Assembly (NCBI RefSeq): GCF_002797595.1
Contig: NZ_PGFE01000001.1
Span: 806,001-870,000, forward strand
Direction of reading: 5' to 3'
Source: Sediminihabitans luteus
GTDB lineage: Bacteria; Actinomycetota; Actinomycetes; Actinomycetales; Cellulomonadaceae
Length of the DNA: 64,000 bases
Below the pieces are notes generated by a model that saw nothing but the letters and a program-made list of their open reading frames with translations, ran no database searches and had not been told where the DNA came from. Made by a program: the position numbers and the translations under genes. Shown piece after piece: positions 1-8,374 of the stretch; positions within the stretch are counted from its first letter, which is position 1; the number at the start of each line of letters is the position of its first letter.

Positions 1-171
1 GCCGCGCTCGACGTCGCCGCGAGCGCCGTCATCGCGGTCATGGACGGGCTGCAGACCCAGTGGCTGCTCGACCCCGACGCGGTCGACCTCGCCGGGACCA
101 CGCGGTTCGCGATCGAGGCGATCCTCGCCTCGGTCGTCGCCGGGGCGGACCGCCCGCGACCGCTCGACTAG
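1..171 (+). CDS. TetR-family regulator, C-terminal fragment cut by window edge
   Basis: Only the last 56 codons are present, ending in TAG. They read as the C-terminal ligand-binding and dimerisation helices of a TetR repressor: the stretch DGLQTQWLLDPDAVDL is typical of TetR C-terminal domains, where a helix with QWLLDP is followed by a terminal helix. The DNA-binding helix-turn-helix lies outside the window, so operator and target cannot be inferred. Codons are G/C-ending like the neighbouring genes. The family call rests on one motif. Confidence 0.6.
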   Translation, partial: AALDVAASAVIAVMDGLQTQWLLDPDAVDLAGTTRFAIEAILASVVAGADRPRPLD

Positions 172-199
172 GCACGGGCGGTTCGGGCAGGATGCGCAC

Positions 200-423
200 G
201 TGACCGGCTCGTCCGGCGTCGGGCCGTCGGTCGCTCGCGGCACGCCGCTCGCTGAGCACGTCGCCATCGGACCGGCCCGCGAGGGACGCGGCATTCACGA
301 CCATCGGGCACGGACAGCTTCGAGTTCGAGAACGTGCGCGCCTGGTGGCTGGACCGGATTCAGAGCACGATGCGCCTGGCGGAGCGTCAGGCCGAGAAGA
401 GCGGCATCGCCCCGCCGTGGTGA
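200..423 (+). pseudogene. Decayed small gene of unknown family, probably frameshifted
   Basis: A coding-like stretch opens at GTG 200 (MTGSSGVGPSVARG...), loses codon bias near 300, and is followed in another frame by a well-biased segment that ends at TGA 421-423. That segment contains FEFENVRAWWLDRIQ and ends AEKSGIAPPW. The downstream frame has no start codon of its own before an in-frame stop at 253-255. The simplest reading is one small gene broken by an indel between about 290 and 310. I do not recognise the family. The rest of 172-527 shows nothing else that I can support. Confidence 0.3.
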
Positions 424-527
424 CCTGACACCCGGCACCTCCGAGCGGATGCCCGCCCAGCGACCCCGCCCGCCCCACAGCGACCGCACAGCATCACCAC
501 AGGCGCCCCGCACCCGCGCGCGCCACG

Positions 528-1283
528 ATGGACGACGTGACCGCACCGACCGACGTCCTCGCCCGCCCCGACGGCAGCCCCCTGCGCGTCCTCGTCGTCG
601 ACGACGAGCCCAACCTCGCCGAGCTGCTGACCTCGGCGCTGCGGTACGAGGGGTGGGACGTGTCGACCGCGCTCGACGGGCAGTCCGCGATCCGGCTCGC
701 GCGCGACGTCGAACCAGACGTGATCGTGCTCGACGTGATGCTCCCCGACCTCGACGGCCTGAGCGTCATGCGCCGCATCCGCTCGCGCAGCCCCGAGGTC
801 CCGGTGCTGTTCCTCACCGCGCGGGACTCGGTCGAGGACCGCGTCGCGGGACTCACCGCGGGCGGCGACGACTACGTGACCAAGCCGTTCAGCCTCGAGG
901 AGGTCGTGGCCCGCCTGCGCGGCCTCATGCGCCGCGCGGGCGCCGCCGCGGCCCGCAGCGACGCGACCCTCGTCGTCGGCGACCTCGTGCTCGACGAGGA
1001 CTCGCACGAGGTCTCGCGCGGTGGCGACGACGTGCAGCTCACCGCGACAGAGTTCGAGCTGCTGCGCTACCTCATGCGCAACCCGCGCCGCGCGCTGTCC
1101 AAGGCGCAGATCCTCGACCGGGTGTGGAACTACGACTTCGGCGGGCAGGCCAACATCGTCGAGCTCTACGTCTCGTACCTGCGGCGCAAGATCGACGCGG
1201 GCCGCGAGCCCATGATCCACACGCTGCGCGGCGTCGGGTACGTCCTCAAGCCCGCACCCGGCACGGAGACGCCCGGTGCCTGA
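528..1283 (+). CDS. OmpR/PhoB-type response regulator
   Basis: This is a cytoplasmic two-component transcription factor of 251 residues. The receiver domain (about 19-132) has acidic residues D25/D26, phospho-acceptor D69 in VLDVMLPD, T97 and K119, all in canonical positions. A winged-helix DNA-binding domain (about 155-247) follows and ends in the usual RGVGYVLKP. It overlaps the start of the kinase gene (GTG 1276 lies inside its last codons), so the two are translationally coupled and are almost certainly cognate partners. The target regulon is not visible. Confidence 0.95.
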   Translation: MDDVTAPTDVLARPDGSPLRVLVVDDEPNLAELLTSALRYEGWDVSTALDGQSAIRLARDVEPDVIVLDVMLPDLDGLSVMRRIRSRSPEVPVLFLTARDSVEDRVAGLTAGGDDYVTKPFSLEEVVARLRGLMRRAGAAAARSDATLVVGDLVLDEDSHEVSRGGDDVQLTATEFELLRYLMRNPRRALSKAQILDRVWNYDFGGQANIVELYVSYLRRKIDAGREPMIHTLRGVGYVLKPAPGTETPGA

Positions 1284-2946
1284 CGCCGCCCCGCCACCTC
1301 CGCCCCCGGACGCCGCCCCGCCTCCCCCGCCCCCCGTCGTCGGACCGCCGCCCCCGCCGCCGGCCGACCCTGCCAGCAGCCCGACCCCGGAGCCCCCGGC
1401 CGGTCGCGGCCCCCGCACCCTGCGGCGCCGGCTCGTGCTCGTGCTCGTCGCGGTGCTCGTCGCGTTCAGCGGCGCGCTCGGCGTCGCCTCGACCCTCGCG
1501 GTGCACGACAACCTCTCCGGCCAGCTCGACGACGAGCTCCGCTCCGCCTCCGAGCGCGCCGCACGCTTCCCGTTCGGCGCGCAGGCCGGGCCCGCCGACG
1601 GCCTCGGCGACCCCGGCGCGGGCCTGCCCGACGACGCCGAGCCGCCCCGCGGCCAGGGCGCCGGCACGATCAACGTCCTGGTCACCCCCGACGCCGCGGG
1701 CGGCGGCTACGTCGACGACGACGGCACCTGGGTCGCGCTCGACGCCGACCAGGCGGCGGCGCTCGCGACCGTCCCGGCCGACGGGTCGTCGCACGACGTC
1801 GACGTGCCCGGCCTGGGTGGGTACCGGGCGCTGTCGGTGCCCTCGGGCAGCGACCCCGGCGCCCGGCAGACCGGGACGACCACGGCGGACGACGTCCGCG
1901 TCGTCACCGCCATGAGCACCGACCCGCTCGACGCGGCGGTGCGGCGGTACGTGCTCGTCGAGGTCGGCCTCGCGGTCGCGGGCGTCGCGCTCGCCGGCCT
2001 GGCGGGGGCCTGGCTCGTGCGGCGCTCGCTGCGCCCGCTCGACGCGGTCGCTGCCGCCGCGACGCGCGTCTCGGAGCTCCCGCTCGACCGCGGCGAGGTC
2101 GCGGCGATCCCGCGGCTCGACGCGAGCCTCGCGGACGACCGCACCGAGGTCGGCAGCGTCGGTGCCGCCCTCAACCGCATGCTCGGCCACGTCGAGTCGT
2201 CGCTGACCGCGCGGCACGAGTCCGAGACGCAGGTACGCCAGTTCGTCGCGGACGCCTCGCACGAGCTGCGCACCCCGCTCGCGTCGATCCGCGGCTACGC
2301 CGAGCTCGTGCGCCGCTCGCCCGACGACGTGCCGCCCGACACGCTGCGCGCGCTCGACCGCATCGAGTCCGAGTCGACGCGCATGGGGACCCTCGTCGAG
2401 GACCTCCTGCTGCTCGCGCGCCTCGACGCCGGGCGCCCGCTCGACGCCGCGCCCGTGGACCTCGCGGGCCTCGCGGTCGACGCGGTCATGGACGCCCACG
2501 CCGCGGGCCCCGACCACGTGTGGTCGCTCGACCTGCCCGGCGAGGACGACGGGCCCGACGACGCGCTGACCGTGCCCGGCGACGAGGCCCGCCTGCGCCA
2601 GGTGTTCACCAACCTCGTCGGCAACGCCCGCGTGCACACCCCGCCCGGCACCCGGGTCACGGTCGGGGTGCGGGCCGAGCCCGGCGTCGTCGTCCTCTCG
2701 GTGGCGGACGACGGACCCGGGATCCCGGCCGCGCTCGTGCCGTCGCTGTTCCAGCGGTTCAGCCGCGGCGACTCCGCACGGAACCGGGTGGGCGGGTCGA
2801 CGGGGCTGGGCCTCGCGATCGCGCAGGCCGTGGTCCAGGCGCACGGCGGCACGATCACGGTGCGCTCGAGCACGGCGCCACCGGCCGCCGAGACGGCGGA
2901 CCCGGCGCCGTCCGGCACGACGTTCGAGGTACGGATCCCCCGCTGA
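1276..2946 (+). CDS. Membrane sensor histidine kinase with poly-proline N-terminus
   Basis: This 556-residue kinase partners the response regulator it overlaps. In order it has a cytoplasmic proline-rich N-terminus (1-46, with three runs of six prolines), a transmembrane helix at about 53-75, an extracytoplasmic sensor region to about 222, a second helix at about 225-250, HAMP, HisKA with H329 in DASHELRTPL, and HATPase_c with N446/N450 and DDGPGIP. A GTG start in a 4-codon overlap was chosen because it keeps the coupling. The proline runs before the first helix are unusual. The ligand is unknown. Confidence 0.95.
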   Translation: MPDAAPPPPPPDAAPPPPPPVVGPPPPPPADPASSPTPEPPAGRGPRTLRRRLVLVLVAVLVAFSGALGVASTLAVHDNLSGQLDDELRSASERAARFPFGAQAGPADGLGDPGAGLPDDAEPPRGQGAGTINVLVTPDAAGGGYVDDDGTWVALDADQAAALATVPADGSSHDVDVPGLGGYRALSVPSGSDPGARQTGTTTADDVRVVTAMSTDPLDAAVRRYVLVEVGLAVAGVALAGLAGAWLVRRSLRPLDAVAAAATRVSELPLDRGEVAAIPRLDASLADDRTEVGSVGAALNRMLGHVESSLTARHESETQVRQFVADASHELRTPLASIRGYAELVRRSPDDVPPDTLRALDRIESESTRMGTLVEDLLLLARLDAGRPLDAAPVDLAGLAVDAVMDAHAAGPDHVWSLDLPGEDDGPDDALTVPGDEARLRQVFTNLVGNARVHTPPGTRVTVGVRAEPGVVVLSVADDGPGIPAALVPSLFQRFSRGDSARNRVGGSTGLGLAIAQAVVQAHGGTITVRSSTAPPAAETADPAPSGTTFEVRIPR

Positions 2947-2958
2947 CCCCGCCCGGAA

Positions 2959-3033
2959 CCCCACCGCCGACCGTGCGATCTGTTCGCCGTTTCGCGCCCG
3001 AACGCGGTACAGATCGCGCGGTCGGCGGTGGGG
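2959..3033. terminator. Large inverted repeat between convergent genes
   Basis: Arms 2959-2983 and 3009-3033 are reverse complements at 24 of 25 positions around a 25-nt loop. They sit between the kinase stop (2946) and the methyltransferase stop (3073), so the hairpin can end transcription from both sides. The arms contain the GCCGACCGYGCGATCTGT word that recurs at 55.5 and 56.7 kb, so it is also a member of that repeat family. Confidence 0.7.
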
Positions 3034-3072
3034 CGGGACGGCGTGGGGCGGGCAGCGGTGGGGCGACCCGCG

Positions 3073-4719
3073 TCAGGCGGGCGCGAGGAACCCGTCGCGC
3101 ACGAGTCCGCGCACCGCGGGCAGCAGCTCGGCCGCGAGCGCGTCGGCCGGGACCTCGAACAGCGCGGCGAGCGCCCCCACGATCTGCCCGACGGTGAGCT
3201 CGCCGTCGCACGCGCCCACGAGCGCGGCGAGCGGGGACGACGCGTGCACGCCGCGCCCGAACCCGCCGCCCTGACGCACCACGACCACGTTCGGGTCGCC
3301 CACGCCCGGGGTGTGGAACCGCTCCTCGGTCACGTCGGGCGCCACGACGAGCCGGGTCTGCGCGAGCTGCGCGTCCGAGAGAGCCCCGACCAGGTCGTGC
3401 GCCGCGAGCGACGCCGCGACGTGCGCGCCGAGCGGCTGGTGCACCGACCCGGTGTGCTCCTCGAGCCGCCGCAGCGTGGGCCGGGCGCCGTCGAGCGGAC
3501 GGCGCAGGGTGACGATCCCGAACCCGACGCCCTCGACGTCGCGCGACGCGAAGTCGTCGAGCCACGCCCCGTACGCCGCCGCCCACGCGCCGGGCTCGCG
3601 CTCGGCGGTCGTGCCCCCGTCGCGGATCCAGGTCTCGGCGTACTCGGCCGGGTCGAGCAGCTCGCGCTGGACGACCCAGCCGTCGAGCCCCGACTCGTCG
3701 AGCCACGCCCCGACCCGCTCGGTCCACGGCTCGCCGCGCCGGTGCTCCCAGTTGCCGAGCATCTGCGCGACGCCGCCCGGCGCGAGCACCGCCCCGACGC
3801 CCGTGACGAGGTCGCGCACGAGGTCGTCGCCCGCGCGCCCGCCGTCGCGGTACTCGTACGTGGGCAGCACGGTGCCGGACGACGTCCCCGCACCTCCCGC
3901 CGCCCGCGGGGTGATGACGAACGGCGGGTTCGACACGACGAGGTCGAACGTCTCGCCCGCGACGGGCTCGAGCATCGACCCCTCGCGCAGCGTGACCACG
4001 CCCGGCGCCGACGCACCCGCACCCGCACCCGCACCCGCACCCGCACCCGCACCGAGGTTGAGGTCGGCGTTGAGCCGTGCGAACGCGAGCGCGCGCCGCG
4101 AGACGTCCGTCGCGACGACCTCGCGCGCGTGCCGGGCCGCGTGCAGCGCCTGGATGCCGCAGCCGGTGCCGAGGTCGAGCACGCGCCCGACCGGGGTGCG
4201 CGCGGTGACCTGCGCGAGCGTGATCGACGCCCCGCCCGCGCCGAGCACGTGGTCCGCAGCGAGCCGTCGTCCCGTCACGAGCTCGCCGAGGTCGGAGGCC
4301 AACCACCAGTCGACCGCCCCCGCGGCGTCCGCGGCGGCGTAGGGGCGCACGTCGACCAGGGCCTGCACGGCGTCGCCCGCCCCCTGGCCGGCGCGGCGGA
4401 CCAGCCCGAGCCGGGCCGCGCCGTCCACCCCGAGCGACGGCAGGGCCTGCTCGACCGCGGACGCGGCGACCTCGTCGCCCAGCAGGAACAGCGACGCGAG
4501 CACCGCGACGGGGTCCGGCTCCGAGCGCAGCGCCGGGGCGAGCACGCGGCGCGCCGGCACCGACTGCTCGCGGTGCAGGGCTGCGGCGGCGAGCGGGCCC
4601 AGGAACGACTCGACGCCGTCGACCGTGTAGGTCGCGGCGTCGAGGTCGTCGCGCAGGGCGTCGACGAGCTCCCGGTCGTGGCCGGGAGCGGTGTGCTGGT
4701 CGGGGCGCGCGGTGTCCAT
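3073..4719 (-). CDS. Class I SAM-dependent methyltransferase (HemK/PrmC-like catalytic core)
   Basis: A 548-residue protein. It has an N-terminal helical domain (about 15-140, DUF7059-like by appearance), a Rossmann methyltransferase core with SAM motif VLDLGTGCGIQ (180-190) and the NPPF catalytic motif (264-267) seen in enzymes that methylate glutamine or nucleobase amino groups, then a roughly 200-residue C-terminal domain. The substrate is unknown. An alternating Gly-Ala run at 223-236, between SAM motif II and motif III, is encoded by six GCACCC hexamers (4013-4053) and looks like a recent expansion in a loop. The gene converges on the kinase gene. Confidence 0.85.
   Translation of the reverse strand: MDTARPDQHTAPGHDRELVDALRDDLDAATYTVDGVESFLGPLAAAALHREQSVPARRVLAPALRSEPDPVAVLASLFLLGDEVAASAVEQALPSLGVDGAARLGLVRRAGQGAGDAVQALVDVRPYAAADAAGAVDWWLASDLGELVTGRRLAADHVLGAGGASITLAQVTARTPVGRVLDLGTGCGIQALHAARHAREVVATDVSRRALAFARLNADLNLGAGAGAGAGAGAGASAPGVVTLREGSMLEPVAGETFDLVVSNPPFVITPRAAGGAGTSSGTVLPTYEYRDGGRAGDDLVRDLVTGVGAVLAPGGVAQMLGNWEHRRGEPWTERVGAWLDESGLDGWVVQRELLDPAEYAETWIRDGGTTAEREPGAWAAAYGAWLDDFASRDVEGVGFGIVTLRRPLDGARPTLRRLEEHTGSVHQPLGAHVAASLAAHDLVGALSDAQLAQTRLVVAPDVTEERFHTPGVGDPNVVVVRQGGGFGRGVHASSPLAALVGACDGELTVGQIVGALAALFEVPADALAAELLPAVRGLVRDGFLAPA
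4013..4054. repeat. GCACCC hexanucleotide microsatellite inside the methyltransferase gene
   Basis: Six perfect GCACCC units (4013-4048) are followed by an imperfect seventh. The unit is six bases, so slippage would change protein length by Gly-Ala pairs without breaking the frame. Confidence 0.95.
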
Positions 4720-4755
4720 GACCCTATGGTCCCGGACGTCGCGCGCCCCGGCGGG

Positions 4756-5190
4756 TCATGCCGTGCAGTTCTCGTTCTCGAAGTCGGTGATGTTCGTGGT
4801 GGCGGTCGTGAACTCGTCACCCATGAGGTCGCCCAGCTTGCCGGCGGTCTCGTTGAACTCGTCGCTCCCCGGCTCGACGCCGTCGAGCTCGTGGAAGACG
4901 TCGCTGGCCTGGCGCAGCCCGTCGAGGACCACGTCGAGGTCGTCCGCGATCTCCTCGGGAGCCTCGACGTCCTCGATCTCGCCGATCATGTCGTCGAACG
5001 CGTCGGCCGTCGCCCCGGGGTCGCTCGGGTCGACGTCGTCCATGGCGGAGCCGTTGGCGAGGTCGGCACCGGCGTCGCAGTACGCCTCGACGGTCGAGTC
5101 GCCGCCGCAGGCGGTGAGGCTGATCGCGAGGAGTGCAGCGGTGGACAGGGCAGCCGCGGAGCGGCGGAGGTTCGTGGTCATGCGCGCCAT
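4756..5190 (-). CDS. Small secreted lipoprotein
   Basis: About 141-144 residues. The more likely start is the internal ATG at 5181, which places a short basic region before the hydrophobic signal segment and lipobox LTAC. The mature part is acidic, without transmembrane segments, and has two further cysteines near its start and end. It resembles the protein encoded immediately upstream on the same strand (5263-5844): same size class, lipobox, acidic helical character and a shared pattern of APEEIADD / PPAEIADDW. I infer a tandem duplication of an envelope lipoprotein. The function is unknown. Confidence 0.75.
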   Translation of the reverse strand: MARMTTNLRRSAAALSTAALLAISLTACGGDSTVEAYCDAGADLANGSAMDDVDPSDPGATADAFDDMIGEIEDVEAPEEIADDLDVVLDGLRQASDVFHELDGVEPGSDEFNETAGKLGDLMGDEFTTATTNITDFENENCTA

Positions 5191-5262
5191 CCTGCCGTAC
5201 TCCCCGACCCTCCACAGCCAGGTCTCAGCAACTGGGGAGTTCTCCCCTGCCGCCGCGACCTG

Positions 5263-5844
5263 TCACGGGCAGTTCGTGGTGACGTAGGTGCCGACGTTCT
5301 GCCCGGCCTCGAGGTAGGCGTCGTCCGACATCGTCGTGAGGACGTCCTGGAGCGAGTCCTGCGCGTCGGCCGAGTTCGCGGGGTCGTCGAGGACGTCCTG
5401 CATCGCGTCCGCGATGACCGTGAACGGAGCGGCGAACGTCGCCCAGTCGTCGGCGATCTCGGCCGGTGGGTCGGCCTCGACGAGCGCGTCCGCGAGATCC
5501 TTGTAGGCCTTCGCGGCCGCCTGCGGGTCGGTCGAGTCGATCGTGGACGAGTCCTCGATCGCGCGCGCCGCCGAGCAGAACTCGGGGTCGGCCGCGCTCG
5601 CCTCGACGTCGTCGTCCGCGCTGTCGGCCGCACCCTCGCTCGCGTCGTCGGTGGCCTCGGCGCTCGCCCCGCCCGTCGCGGCCTCCGACGCGGCGTCGGA
5701 GGAGTCGTCGGCCGTCGTGCTGGTCGCGCTCGGCGCGGGCGCGGCGTCGTCGTCCGAGTCGCCGCTGCACGCGGCGAGACCGAGCGTGAGGATCGCGGCG
5801 GCGGTCACGGCTGCGGCGCCACGGCGCCAGGGGGTCGTCGTCAT
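5263..5844 (-). CDS. Secreted lipoprotein, paralogue of its neighbour
   Basis: About 193 residues from ATG 5844. An in-frame start at 5862 would add six residues, but it puts acidic residues before the signal peptide. The signal peptide ends in lipobox LAAC. A Ser/Ala/Thr/Asp-rich low-complexity linker of about 75 residues follows, then a helical acidic domain that includes CSAARAIEDS and ends in NCP. It is probably anchored on the outer face of the membrane. The C-terminal domain aligns by eye with the downstream lipoprotein, suggesting duplication. No enzymatic motif is seen. Confidence 0.75.
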   Translation of the reverse strand: MTTTPWRRGAAAVTAAAILTLGLAACSGDSDDDAAPAPSATSTTADDSSDAASEAATGGASAEATDDASEGAADSADDDVEASAADPEFCSAARAIEDSSTIDSTDPQAAAKAYKDLADALVEADPPAEIADDWATFAAPFTVIADAMQDVLDDPANSADAQDSLQDVLTTMSDDAYLEAGQNVGTYVTTNCP

Positions 5845-5880
5845 GGCTCCATCCTCACCCACGGACGGCGTCCGGGGAAC

Positions 5881-5908
5881 CGCGGGGCGCCCCGCAGGGC
5901 GCCCCGTG
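5881..5908 (-). terminator. Hairpin just after hppA
   Basis: Arms 5881-5892 and 5897-5908 pair at 11 of 12 positions around a 4-nt loop, immediately past the hppA stop at 5912. There is no U-tract, as is common for high-G+C actinobacterial terminators. Confidence 0.6.
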
Positions 5909-5911
5909 GCG

Positions 5912-8227
5912 TCAGACCCGTGCGCCGACGGCGGCCGTGCCCTCGGACTCCTGCTCGCGGTCGACGCGCGACGCGCGCAGCCGCGACGCGATCACGGCGC
6001 CGAACGCGATGCCCGCCGCGAGCACCGCGATCCCGATGCGCACGACCGGGTTCGCGTCGGCGGGGACGCTCGTCGCGACGACCGCCGGGGCGATGAGCAC
6101 CGCCACGAGGTTCATGACCTTGATGAGCGGGTTGATCGCAGGGCCGGCGGTGTCCTTGAACGGGTCGCCCACGGTGTCGCCGATGATGGTCGCCTCGTGC
6201 GCGGGCGAACCCTTGCCGCCGTACGCGCCGTCCTCGACGATCTTCTTCGCGTTGTCCCACGCGCCGCCCGAGTTCGCGAGGAACACGGCCATGAGCACGC
6301 CAGCGCCGATCGCCCCGGCGAGGAACCCGGCGAGCGGCCCGACCCCGAGCCCGAACCCGACCGCGATGGGCGCGAACGCGGCGAGCAGTCCGGGCGTCGC
6401 GAGCTCGCGCAGCGAGTCGCGCGTGCAGATGTCGACCACGCGTCCGTACTCGGGGCGCTCCTGGTACGTCATGATCCCGGGGTGCTCGCGGAACTGGCGC
6501 CGCACCTCGTACACGATGGCCCCCGCGGCGCGGGTCACGGCGTCGACCGCGAGGCCCGAGAACAGGAAGACCGTCGCGGCGCCGAGGATCACGCCCACGA
6601 GCGTCACGGGCGAGATGATCTGGTAGTCGAGCATCGACGTCACGAGCCCCGTGCCGACCTCGTCGACGTCGTCGAACGCCTTCTCGACCGCGTCGGCGTA
6701 CGAGCCGAACAGGGCGGTCGCGGCGAGCACGGCCGTCGCGATCGCGATGCCCTTGGTGATGGCCTTGGTCGTGTTGCCCACCGCGTCGAGGTCGGTGAGG
6801 ATCTGCGCGCCCTCGTCGTCGGCGCCGCCGAGCTCGCCCGACGCCCCGCCCGCCATCTCGTAGATCCCCTGCGCGTTGTCGCTCACCGGGCCGAACGTGT
6901 CCATCGCGACGATCACGCCGACCGTCGTCAGCAGCCCGCAGCCCGCGAGCGCGACGAGGAACAGCGAGAGCCACACCGAGCCGCCCGCGATGAGGAACAC
7001 GCCGCAGATCGCGGCGGCGATGATGCCGGCGGTGTAGACGGCGGACTCGAACCCGACGCCGATGCCGGACAGGACGACGGTCGCCGCGCCGGTCCGGGAG
7101 GTCGCGGCGACGTGCAGGGTCGGCTTCGACGTCGTGCCCGTGAAGTAGCCCGTGACCCACAGGATCACGCCCGCGAGGAGCACGCCGACCACGACGGCGG
7201 CGCCCGAGACGATCCGCGGGTCGCCCGAGACGTCGGACAGGTCGGCCGTGCCGCCCATCCCGTCGAACGACGACGGGAGGTAGACGAACGCGGCGACGGC
7301 CGCGAGCACCGCGCCGATGACCGCCGAGACGTAGAAGCCGCGGTAGATGGCCCGCAGGCCCGACTCGGTGCCGCGCACGCGCGTGATGAACACCCCGAGC
7401 ACCGCGACGACCGCCCCGATCGCGGTCACGATCAGCGGGAACACCAGGCCGTCCTCGCCCATGACGGCCTTGCCGAGGATCAGCGCCGCGACGAGCGTGA
7501 CCGCGTAGGACTCGAAGAGGTCGGCGGCCATGCCCGCGCAGTCGCCGACGTTGTCGCCCACGTTGTCGGCGATCGTGGCCGCGTTGCGCGGGTCGTCCTC
7601 AGGGATGCCCTGCTCGACCTTGCCGACGAGGTCGGCCCCGACGTCCGCGGCCTTGGTGAAGATCCCGCCACCCACACGCATGAACATCGCGAGCAGGGCG
7701 GCCCCGAACCCGAAGCCCTCGAGCACCGACGGCGCGTCGCCCTGGTAGATCAGCACGACGCCCGCGGCGCCGAGCAGCCCGAGACCCACGACCGACATCC
7801 CGACGACGCCGCCCGTGCGGAACGCGATCCGCGCGCCCTCGGCACGGCCGCCGGGACGGGTCGCGGCCGAGGCGACGCGCACGTTCGCACGCACCGCGAG
7901 CCACATGCCGAGGTAGCCGATCGCGGCCGAGAACCCGGCGCCCACGAGGAACGCGACCGATCGACCGACGCGCACCCCGCCGTCCCCGGGGAGCAGGAAC
8001 AGCAGCCCGAACACGACGACCGCGAACAGCGCGAGCGTGCGGAACTGCCGGCTGAGGTAGGCCGACGCCCCCTCCTGCACGGCCTGCCCGATGTCGTTCA
8101 TCTTCTCGGTGCCGACGGGCGCCGCGAGCACCTGGCGGCGCAGCACCATCGCGAACGCGAGCGAGGCGAGCGCGATCAGCGCGATCACGACGACCACGGT
8201 GGTACTGGTGGTTCCTAGCTCGAGCAT
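5912..8227 (-). CDS. hppA: K+-independent H+-translocating membrane pyrophosphatase
   Basis: This enzyme hydrolyses pyrophosphate and uses the energy to pump protons across the cytoplasmic membrane. It has 771 residues and about 16 transmembrane helices. The pyrophosphate-binding motif DVGADLVGKVE is at 195-205, followed by EDDPRN and DNVGDNVGDCAGM. The diagnostic position in GNTTKAITKG is K488 with T491; lysine here marks the K+-independent, proton-pumping subfamily, while K+-dependent enzymes have alanine. I chose ATG 8227 because AAGGAGGA (8231-8238) lies just upstream. A Crp-like site and a -10 box precede it. Confidence 0.95.
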   Translation of the reverse strand: MLELGTTSTTVVVVIALIALASLAFAMVLRRQVLAAPVGTEKMNDIGQAVQEGASAYLSRQFRTLALFAVVVFGLLFLLPGDGGVRVGRSVAFLVGAGFSAAIGYLGMWLAVRANVRVASAATRPGGRAEGARIAFRTGGVVGMSVVGLGLLGAAGVVLIYQGDAPSVLEGFGFGAALLAMFMRVGGGIFTKAADVGADLVGKVEQGIPEDDPRNAATIADNVGDNVGDCAGMAADLFESYAVTLVAALILGKAVMGEDGLVFPLIVTAIGAVVAVLGVFITRVRGTESGLRAIYRGFYVSAVIGAVLAAVAAFVYLPSSFDGMGGTADLSDVSGDPRIVSGAAVVVGVLLAGVILWVTGYFTGTTSKPTLHVAATSRTGAATVVLSGIGVGFESAVYTAGIIAAAICGVFLIAGGSVWLSLFLVALAGCGLLTTVGVIVAMDTFGPVSDNAQGIYEMAGGASGELGGADDEGAQILTDLDAVGNTTKAITKGIAIATAVLAATALFGSYADAVEKAFDDVDEVGTGLVTSMLDYQIISPVTLVGVILGAATVFLFSGLAVDAVTRAAGAIVYEVRRQFREHPGIMTYQERPEYGRVVDICTRDSLRELATPGLLAAFAPIAVGFGLGVGPLAGFLAGAIGAGVLMAVFLANSGGAWDNAKKIVEDGAYGGKGSPAHEATIIGDTVGDPFKDTAGPAINPLIKVMNLVAVLIAPAVVATSVPADANPVVRIGIAVLAAGIAFGAVIASRLRASRVDREQESEGTAAVGARV

Positions 8228-8299
8228 CCGTCCTCCTTGACGACTGCCGGACCTGCCGGGAGCGGGACGCACCGACCCCCTGTCGGCGCGATGCGCCCG

Positions 8300-8327
8300 A
8301 GTGTACGCGTTTCGTGACGTACGTCAC
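8300..8327 (-). promoter_or_regulatory. Crp/GlxR-like palindrome with -10 box upstream of hppA
   Basis: GTGACGTACGTCAC (8314-8327) matches the actinobacterial Crp core GTGA-NNTANN-TCAC exactly and lies within a perfect 16-bp palindrome (8313-8328). On the minus strand TACACT (8300-8305) is a plausible -10 box 8 bp further on, so the site would cover the -35 region. The hppA start is about 70 bp downstream of the -10 box. Confidence 0.6.
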
Positions 8328-8332
8328 GTGAT

Positions 8333-8363
8333 GGCCGCCCCCGCGTGGTGCGCGGGGGCGGCC
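8333..8363 (-). terminator. Hairpin after the 8375-9784 gene
   Basis: Perfect 13-bp arms GGCCGCCCCCGCG (8333-8345) and its complement (8351-8363) with a 5-nt loop, directly downstream of the stop at 8375. Confidence 0.75.
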
Positions 8364-8374
8364 GACCCGCCGCG

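Noticed and set aside
3028-8218. Very long plus-strand reading frames opposite the methyltransferase and hppA genes
   Set aside because: They lie antisense to genes with clear conserved motifs and are rich in Arg, Gly and Asp runs. They are a by-product of high G+C, where stop codons are rare.
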